From an uncultured Sphingomonadales bacterium (GTDB taxonomy: Bacteria; Pseudomonadota; Alphaproteobacteria; Sphingomonadales; Sphingomonadaceae), in assembly GCA_903839675.1 (NCBI GenBank), contig CAIMDB010000007.1, positions 62,001 to 126,000 of the forward strand: a stretch of DNA of 64,000 nt, given 5' to 3'. The stretch's first letter is position 1; each line of letters begins with the position of its first letter. The position numbers and the translations under genes were made by a program. Shown here piece after piece: positions 59,241 through 64,000 of the stretch. The notes under the pieces were generated by a model. That model saw only the letters and a program-made list of their open reading frames with translations, did not search any database and was not told where the DNA came from.

Positions 59241-59268
59241 CGTAGATATACCCATAGGTGTTTCTACG
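59241..59268. promoter_or_regulatory. Interrupted palindrome upstream of the MarR-like gene
   Basis: CGTAGA (59241-59246) and TCTACG (59263-59268) flank an inner ACCCATAGGT. The surrounding 60 bases are AT-rich. Two nested dyads in an AT-rich leader about 200 bases upstream of the regulator suit an operator or promoter region, but no binding data support it. Apart from this, 59040-59293 shows no gene. Confidence 0.35.
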
Positions 59269-59293
59269 TATGACCTTTTGTGCAGGTTTTCTG

Positions 59294-59986
59294 TCAGCGG
59301 ACGTAGCTGGCGCCGTTCACATCCAGGACTGCGCCGGTCATGGATGGCGGGGCCTTCAGCGCACAAAACGCGACCATCTCAGCGACTTCTTCAGGCATGG
59401 CCACGCGGCCGAGTGGAATGTCCGCCAGCAACTTGTCGCCGCCACGGCTTGCCAGATAATCATCAGCCATGCCGGTCATCGTGAAGCCGGGGCATATGGC
59501 ATAGGCAAGGATGCCTTGCGCTGCATAAGCGCGGGCAATCGACTTGGTCATCGCCACCATGCCGCCCTTGGACGCGGCATAATGCCAGTGATTGGGCGAG
59601 TCTCCGCGATAGGCGGCACGGCTGGCGATGTTGACGATGCGCCCTTCTGCCTTGCGGTCCTGCCAGTGCAGCACAGCGCGGCGGCAGAGCAGGGCTGAGG
59701 ACGTCAGATTGATCTGCATCGTGCGTTCCCAGCCGGAGAGCCAATCGGGTTCATCAGAGGTGAGGGGGTTTTCTTCAAAAACGCCCGCATTGTTGACGAG
59801 GATGTCGACGCGCCCCTCAAGCGCGGCCAGCCCGGCCTCCCAAAGATCACCCGCGCCATCGGCCGTTGAAAGATCAAAATCTTTGCTGGCGACCGCAAAA
59901 ATACGAGTGTCCTCATATCCAAAACGGGTGCGAATAGCCGCGCCAATCCCTCGGGACGCGCCGGTGATGATGATGTTCTTGGTCAT
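59294..59986 (-). CDS. Short-chain dehydrogenase/reductase
   Basis: A protein of 230 residues of the classical SDR type. The Rossmann motif TGASRGIGAAI is at residues 8-18, NNAG is seen in ILVNNAGVF, and the catalytic pair is in HYAASKGGMVAM (Tyr-x3-Lys). A C-terminal YAICPGFTMTGM is typical for SDRs. The substrate cannot be told from the sequence. The ATG at 59986 fits the family; the upstream open frame is not coding. It is divergent from sdhC, 103 bases apart. Confidence 0.9.
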   Translation of the reverse strand: MTKNIIITGASRGIGAAIRTRFGYEDTRIFAVASKDFDLSTADGAGDLWEAGLAALEGRVDILVNNAGVFEENPLTSDEPDWLSGWERTMQINLTSSALLCRRAVLHWQDRKAEGRIVNIASRAAYRGDSPNHWHYAASKGGMVAMTKSIARAYAAQGILAYAICPGFTMTGMADDYLASRGGDKLLADIPLGRVAMPEEVAEMVAFCALKAPPSMTGAVLDVNGASYVR

Positions 59987-60089
59987 ACTGGCCCCATAAC
60001 CGATGTGTCCCTTGGGGCAAAGGCAGTTGCGCCGACCGTTTGACGCGTTAAGGGGATGGCGACGAACTGACAAAAGACAGGGAATGATC

Positions 60090-60485
60090 ATGGCGCAAAA
60101 CCGCGCAAGGCCGCTCTCGCCGCACCTGACGATCTGGAAATGGGGCGCCAACATGGCGGCCTCCATCATACACCGTGTGACCGGAACCGGGATGGCGACC
60201 GTTGGTGTGCTTGTTTTGACATGGTGGCTTGTGGCCGCCGCAACGGGGCAGGAATCCTATGATTACTTCCTCGGCTGGGCAAAGCATCCGCTGGGCCAGC
60301 TGGTCCTGATCGGCCTCAGCTGGGCGTTCTTCCAGCATCTCGGGTCCGGCCTTCGGCACTTCGTGCTCGATGTCGGCGCCGGCTATGAACTTAACACCAA
60401 CCGCTTCTGGGCGCGCGCAACCTTCGTCTTTGGCGTTGTGATGACAGCCGCGCTCTGGGGCTATCTGCTGTTCGTGAAGGGATAA
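60090..60485 (+). CDS. sdhC: Succinate dehydrogenase cytochrome b556 subunit
   Basis: A protein of 131 residues with three membrane helices. Family features are RPLSPHLTIWKWGANMAASI and IHRVTGTGMATVGVLVL (ubiquinone site), and HLGSGLRHFVLDVG with the haem-ligand His. ATG 60090 is preferred because AGGGA is 6 bases upstream. It begins sdhCDA. Confidence 0.96.
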   Translation: MAQNRARPLSPHLTIWKWGANMAASIIHRVTGTGMATVGVLVLTWWLVAAATGQESYDYFLGWAKHPLGQLVLIGLSWAFFQHLGSGLRHFVLDVGAGYELNTNRFWARATFVFGVVMTAALWGYLLFVKG

Positions 60486-60489
60486 GGCG

Positions 60490-60879
60490 ATGGGAACCGG
60501 AACAGGTTTGGGCCGCGTCCGCGGTCTCGGTTCGGCAAAACATGGTGGCGCGCATTGGGTGCTGCACCGCATGACGGCGGTCGGCAATTTGCTGCTGCTG
60601 CCTTGGCTGCTCATCTCGCTCGTGCGTCTGCCGACTTACGATTACACCACGGTCACCACTTGGCTGGCCCAGCCGATGGCTGCCGTGCCGATGATGCTGC
60701 TTGTCATCTCGGTCTTCTGGCATTTCCGCATCGGCCTTCAGGTCGTGATTGAGGATTATGTCCATGAAGAAGGCACAAAGTTTGCCAGCCTGACGGCGCT
60801 CACCTTCTACACGCTCGGCACAGGCGCCTTCGCGCTGTTCGCCATCGCCAAGATTGCTCTGACGGGGACACCCAACTGA
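60490..60879 (+). CDS. sdhD: Succinate dehydrogenase membrane anchor subunit
   Basis: A protein of 129 residues with three membrane helices. It has [40 protein letters not shown], and [20 protein letters not shown] with a His for haem and Asp/Tyr of the quinone site. It binds haem b and quinone with SdhC. It starts 4 bases after the sdhC stop, and its own stop shares a base with the sdhA ATG (TGATG). Confidence 0.95.
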   Translation: MGTGTGLGRVRGLGSAKHGGAHWVLHRMTAVGNLLLLPWLLISLVRLPTYDYTTVTTWLAQPMAAVPMMLLVISVFWHFRIGLQVVIEDYVHEEGTKFASLTALTFYTLGTGAFALFAIAKIALTGTPN

Positions 60880-62693
60880 TGTCCGAAGCCTATAAGATTA
60901 TCGACCATACCTATGACGTCGTTGTTGTCGGCGCGGGCGGCTCCGGCCTGCGCGCGACGATGGGCGCAGCCGAAGCGGGCCTGAAGACGGCCTGCATCAC
61001 CAAAGTCTTCCCGACGCGCAGCCACACGGTTGCAGCACAGGGCGGCATCGCAGCCAGCCTTGGCAACAACTCGCCCGATCACTGGACCTGGCACATGTAC
61101 GACACCGTCAAGGGGTCGGACTGGCTGGGTGACCAGGACGCGATTGAATATATGGTGCGCGAAGCGCCTGCCGCTGTTTATGAGCTGGAACACGCCGGTG
61201 TGCCCTTTAGCCGCAACGACAATGGCACGATCTACCAGCGTCCGTTCGGCGGCCACATGCAGAATATGGGCGAAGGCCCGCCGGTGCAGCGCACTTGTGC
61301 GGCTGCCGACCGCACCGGCCACGCCATGCTGCACGCGCTCTACCAGCAGAGCCTGAAATACGATGCGGACTTCTACATCGAATATTTCGCGCTCGACCTC
61401 ATCATGGAAGACGGCCCCGATGGTCCCGAATGCCGCGGCGTTATCGCCATGTGCATGGAAGATGGGACGATCCACCGCTTCCGCGCCCAGTCGGTCGTTC
61501 TCGCAACCGGCGGCTATGGCCGTGCCTATTTCTCTGCAACCTCGGCGCACACCTGCACGGGTGATGGCGGCGGCATGGTGCTGCGCGCGGGCCTTCCGCT
61601 GCAGGATCTTGAATTCGTCCAGTTCCACCCGACCGGCATTTACGGCGCAGGCGTGCTCATCACTGAAGGCGCACGCGGCGAAGGCGGCTATCTGACCAAC
61701 TCCGAAGGTGAGCGTTTCATGGAACGCTATGCCCCATCGGCCAAGGACCTTGCTTCGCGCGACGTCGTGTCGCGCTCCATGGCGATGGAAATGCGCGAAG
61801 GCCGCGGCGTTGGCCCGAACAAGGACCACATCTTCCTGCACCTCGATCATATCGATCCCAAGGTGCTGGCAGAACGCCTTCCCGGCATCACCGAAAGCGG
61901 GAAGATCTTTGCCGGTGTGGACCTGACGCGCCAGCCGCTGCCGGTTTGCCCGACGGTCCATTACAATATGGGTGGCATCCCCTGTAATTATCACGGCCAG
62001 GTTGTTACCAAGAAGGGCAAGAATGACGATCACGTCGTGCCCGGTCTCTACGCCGTGGGTGAAGCCGCCTGCGTGTCGGTTCATGGCGCAAACCGCCTTG
62101 GCTCGAACTCGCTGATCGACCTTGTCGTGTTTGGCCGCGCAACCGGCCTGCATCTGAAGGAAACGCTGAAGGCGGGTGCGGCCCAAAAGCCGCTGCCGAC
62201 CAACGCGACGGACCTTCCGCTGGCCCGTGTCGATAAGTTCCGCAATGCCAAGGGCGGTTCGCCCACAGCGGACATCCGTCTCGATATGCAGCGCACCATG
62301 CAGAAGCACGCCGCCGTGTTCCGCGACAGCGCGCTGCTGTCCGAGGGCGTGGACTTGATGCGCAAGGTCAACAAGCGTCTGGAAGACGTGGCCGTGAGCG
62401 ATCGCAGCCTCATCTGGAACACCGATCTTATCGAAACGCTGGAACTCGACAATCTGATGGCGCAGGCCGTCTGCACCATGGAGAGCGCCGAAAACCGCAA
62501 GGAATCACGCGGCGCCCATGCCCATGAAGATTTTCCGGATCGTGATGACAACAAGTGGATGAACCACACCGTCAGCTGGTTTGAAGGCTGGGGCGGCAAT
62601 GGTGGCAAGGTCACCCTCGATAGCCGTGGCGTGCACAATTACACGCTCACTGACGAGGTTGAGTACATCAAGCCCAAGGCGCGCGTTTACTAA
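60879..62693 (+). CDS. sdhA: Succinate dehydrogenase flavoprotein subunit
   Basis: A protein of 604 residues. It oxidises succinate to fumarate with covalent FAD. Seen are [20 protein letters not shown], the flavin-linked His49 in [49 protein letters not shown] with the catalytic Arg region, and [18 protein letters not shown]. The length is full. The iron-sulphur subunit gene sdhB does not follow; a small membrane protein gene does. Confidence 0.97.
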   Translation: MSEAYKIIDHTYDVVVVGAGGSGLRATMGAAEAGLKTACITKVFPTRSHTVAAQGGIAASLGNNSPDHWTWHMYDTVKGSDWLGDQDAIEYMVREAPAAVYELEHAGVPFSRNDNGTIYQRPFGGHMQNMGEGPPVQRTCAAADRTGHAMLHALYQQSLKYDADFYIEYFALDLIMEDGPDGPECRGVIAMCMEDGTIHRFRAQSVVLATGGYGRAYFSATSAHTCTGDGGGMVLRAGLPLQDLEFVQFHPTGIYGAGVLITEGARGEGGYLTNSEGERFMERYAPSAKDLASRDVVSRSMAMEMREGRGVGPNKDHIFLHLDHIDPKVLAERLPGITESGKIFAGVDLTRQPLPVCPTVHYNMGGIPCNYHGQVVTKKGKNDDHVVPGLYAVGEAACVSVHGANRLGSNSLIDLVVFGRATGLHLKETLKAGAAQKPLPTNATDLPLARVDKFRNAKGGSPTADIRLDMQRTMQKHAAVFRDSALLSEGVDLMRKVNKRLEDVAVSDRSLIWNTDLIETLELDNLMAQAVCTMESAENRKESRGAHAHEDFPDRDDNKWMNHTVSWFEGWGGNGGKVTLDSRGVHNYTLTDEVEYIKPKARVY

Positions 62694-62722
62694 GGTCCGG
62701 CCGAAACGAGGGGAGATATGCC

Positions 62723-62965
62723 ATGTGGTTCGTGCTGGCCGGTCTCCTCTTTCTGTTCATAGCGTGGGCCGCGCAGTTCGTGACGCCCGACCAAAAGGCG
62801 GAAAGCCGGAAGCGTACCCACCGGATCGCCTTCGGGCTCTGGCTTTTGTGCGGGCCGCTTGCGACACGGATGGCATGGGAAGCAGCCGGGCCCGTCTTGG
62901 GCATATTCATGCTTGGTCTGACCCTGTTTGCGCTGGTGGATAGTCGCCGAAAGGGATGGCCGTAA
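62723..62965 (+). CDS. Small membrane protein downstream of sdhA
   Basis: A protein of 80 residues with three hydrophobic segments (MWFVLAGLLFLFIAWAAQFV, RIAFGLWLLCGPLATRMAW and PVLGIFMLGLTLFALVD) and a basic loop between the first two (DQKAESRKRTHR). GGGGAG lies about 8 bases before the ATG, and the gene starts 29 bases after the sdhA stop, so it is probably co-transcribed with sdh. I do not recognise the family. Confidence 0.7.
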   Translation: MWFVLAGLLFLFIAWAAQFVTPDQKAESRKRTHRIAFGLWLLCGPLATRMAWEAAGPVLGIFMLGLTLFALVDSRRKGWP

Positions 62966-63303
62966 GCGCGCCTATTTGGTTTTAACTTTCCTACAGGCGG
63001 TGAAATGTGCAATCAGGATGGCTCTGAATTCACCGGAGTCCTGCCGTGCAATTCGACCTTCCAATCGCTCTGCGACTTTTTGCCCGCCCCGCTGCGACTA
63101 GGTTCAGCTTCGCTTCGCCAAGGCTCGCGTCCCTCCCGCAAGCGGTTGGGGAGGGACCGGTTGAGCCCCCACGTATTTCTGCGGCTTGAGGCCCTCAACT
63201 TCCTCCACTTCCGCAACTTTGCGAACTTCCACGCCCCACCATTGTCCGCGCCCTTTTGCCTCGCTAAGGCACCCCAGAAATCTGGGCCAACAGGACACGC
63301 TTC
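62966..63303. other. Non-coding gap between the sdh cluster and fumarase
   Basis: About 340 bases with no gene. It contains GC-rich repeat-like sequence (63080-63160, including the hairpin listed separately). Next come pyrimidine-rich runs (CTTCCTCCACTTCCGC), and a small palindrome CCCAGA-AA-TCTGGG at 63273-63286 just before the fumarase ribosome site (AGGA). sdhB is not here in any frame. Confidence 0.6.
63129..63157. repeat. GC-rich hairpin related to the gap-pgk palindrome
   Basis: GTCCCTCCC (63129-63137) pairs perfectly with GGGAGGGAC (63149-63157). The inner CTCCCGCAAGCGG resembles one arm of the palindrome at 7211-7233, so both belong to the same repeat type. No T-run follows. Confidence 0.65.
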
Positions 63304-64000
63304 ATGACCGTCACCATTCGCGAATCCGACATTATCGACAGCGTCGCCGACGCGTTGCAGTTCATCAGCTATTTCCACCCGATGGATTACATCCGCGCGC
63401 TGGGTGAAGCCTATAAGAAGGAACAGGGCCCGGCGGCCAAGGATGCGATTGCGCAGATCCTGACGAACAGCCGCATGTGCGCCGAGGGTCACCGCCCGAT
63501 CTGTCAAGACACCGGCATCGTCACAGTCATCGTCAAATGGGGCCAGCAGTGCGTGCTGGAATCGGGCCGCTCGCTTCAGGAAGTGATCGATGATGGCGTC
63601 CGCCGCGCGTACCTGCTGCCGGAAAACAAGCTGCGTGCATCGATCCTCGCCGATCCTGCGTTCACCCGCGTCAACACGCGCGACAACACGCCGTCGGTCG
63701 TCCACCTTGAAATGGTGCCCGGAAACAAGGTGACGTTCGACGTCGCGGCAAAGGGCGGCGGGTCAGAAAATAAGACCAAGTTCAAGATGATGAACCCAAG
63801 CGACTCCATCGTGGACTGGGTGCTTGAGATGGTCCCGCAAATGGGTGCCGGCTGGTGCCCGCCGGGGATGCTCGGCATCGGCATTGGTGGCACGGCGGAA
63901 AAGGCGATGGTGCTCGCCAAGGAAAGCCTGATGGGCAGCATCGACATGGCGGAATTGAAGGCGCGCGGCCCGCAGAACGATATCGAGCGCCTGCGCATCG
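63304..64000 (+). CDS. Class I fumarate hydratase, N-terminal part
   Basis: The ATG at 63304 opens a frame that runs off the window after about 232 residues. It hydrates fumarate to malate with an oxygen-sensitive 4Fe-4S cluster. Family features are MCAEGHRPICQDTGIVTVIV with the first cluster Cys, DNTPSVVHLEMVPGNKVTF, AAKGGGSENKTKFKMMNPSD and MGAGWCPPGMLGIGIGGTAE with a second cluster Cys. AGGA is 9 bases before the start. It is near sdhCDA, suiting adjacent TCA-cycle steps. The remaining half, with the third Cys, lies outside. Confidence 0.95.
   Translation, partial: MTVTIRESDIIDSVADALQFISYFHPMDYIRALGEAYKKEQGPAAKDAIAQILTNSRMCAEGHRPICQDTGIVTVIVKWGQQCVLESGRSLQEVIDDGVRRAYLLPENKLRASILADPAFTRVNTRDNTPSVVHLEMVPGNKVTFDVAAKGGGSENKTKFKMMNPSDSIVDWVLEMVPQMGAGWCPPGMLGIGIGGTAEKAMVLAKESLMGSIDMAELKARGPQNDIERLRI

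Overview
The window looks like chromosome of an alphaproteobacterium of the order Sphingomonadales. The reasons are the high GC content, the gene order (tkt-gap-pgk-fba-thiE-efp-suhB-nuo, ppiD-trpE, tpiA-secG-pyrG, trpGDC-moaC-moeA-lexA-comEC), an alphaproteobacterial-type LexA box, and many short palindromic repeats with the core CTTCGACAAGCTCAG. This assignment is inference from the content; no species is claimed.

Layout. 1-1964: three exported DUF11-type surface proteins on the minus strand; the last runs off the window. 2321-2397: tRNA-Asp. 2423-3982: DUF2842, 5-formyltetrahydrofolate cyclo-ligase, 6S RNA, zapA and a small coiled-coil gene, all minus. 4127-10889: tkt, gap, pgk, class I fba, thiE and efp. 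11034-11846: suhB. 12027-27378: a complete 14-subunit complex I operon (nuoA-N) carrying four extra small genes. 27375-30801: birA, coaX, RNase J and DUF1467, closely coupled behind nuoN. 30798-36268: a coiled-coil membrane protein that may be TipN-like, a histidine-less HPt protein, a degenerate nucleotidyltransferase/membrane protein and a histidine-kinase-like protein without the phospho-acceptor histidine. 36332-39077: gltA and gltX. 39102-46049: comEC, then lexA, moeA, moaC, trpC, trpD and trpG. 46157-49024: a 3-kb accessory block (secreted protein, exported alpha/beta hydrolase, PD-(D/E)XK nuclease) between trpG and trpE. 49034-52470: trpE and a PpiD-like foldase. 52601-55514: tpiA, secG and pyrG. 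55664-59986: gshA, prmA, a small unknown, a MarR-like regulator and an SDR oxidoreductase. 60090-64000: sdhC, sdhD and sdhA (no sdhB), a small membrane protein and the start of a class I fumarase.

How the genes fit together. Most of the window is central energy metabolism: lower glycolysis and the pentose phosphate link, complex I, complex II, citrate synthase and fumarase, plus cofactor supply (thiamine phosphate, biotin ligation, CoA, molybdopterin, folate, glutathione) and tryptophan synthesis. Translational coupling through ATGA, GTGA or TAATG overlaps is very common.

Points of most interest are: an in-frame REP element inside trpD; a secreted-protein gene between nuoF and nuoG that carries a near-copy of the first 11 codons of nuoG; small single-span membrane proteins inside the nuo operon that could be complex I accessory subunits; a run of apparently catalytically dead signalling and transferase proteins at 33-36 kb; and a lone nuclease inserted behind trpE. 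I saw no CRISPR array, insertion sequence, prophage or rRNA.
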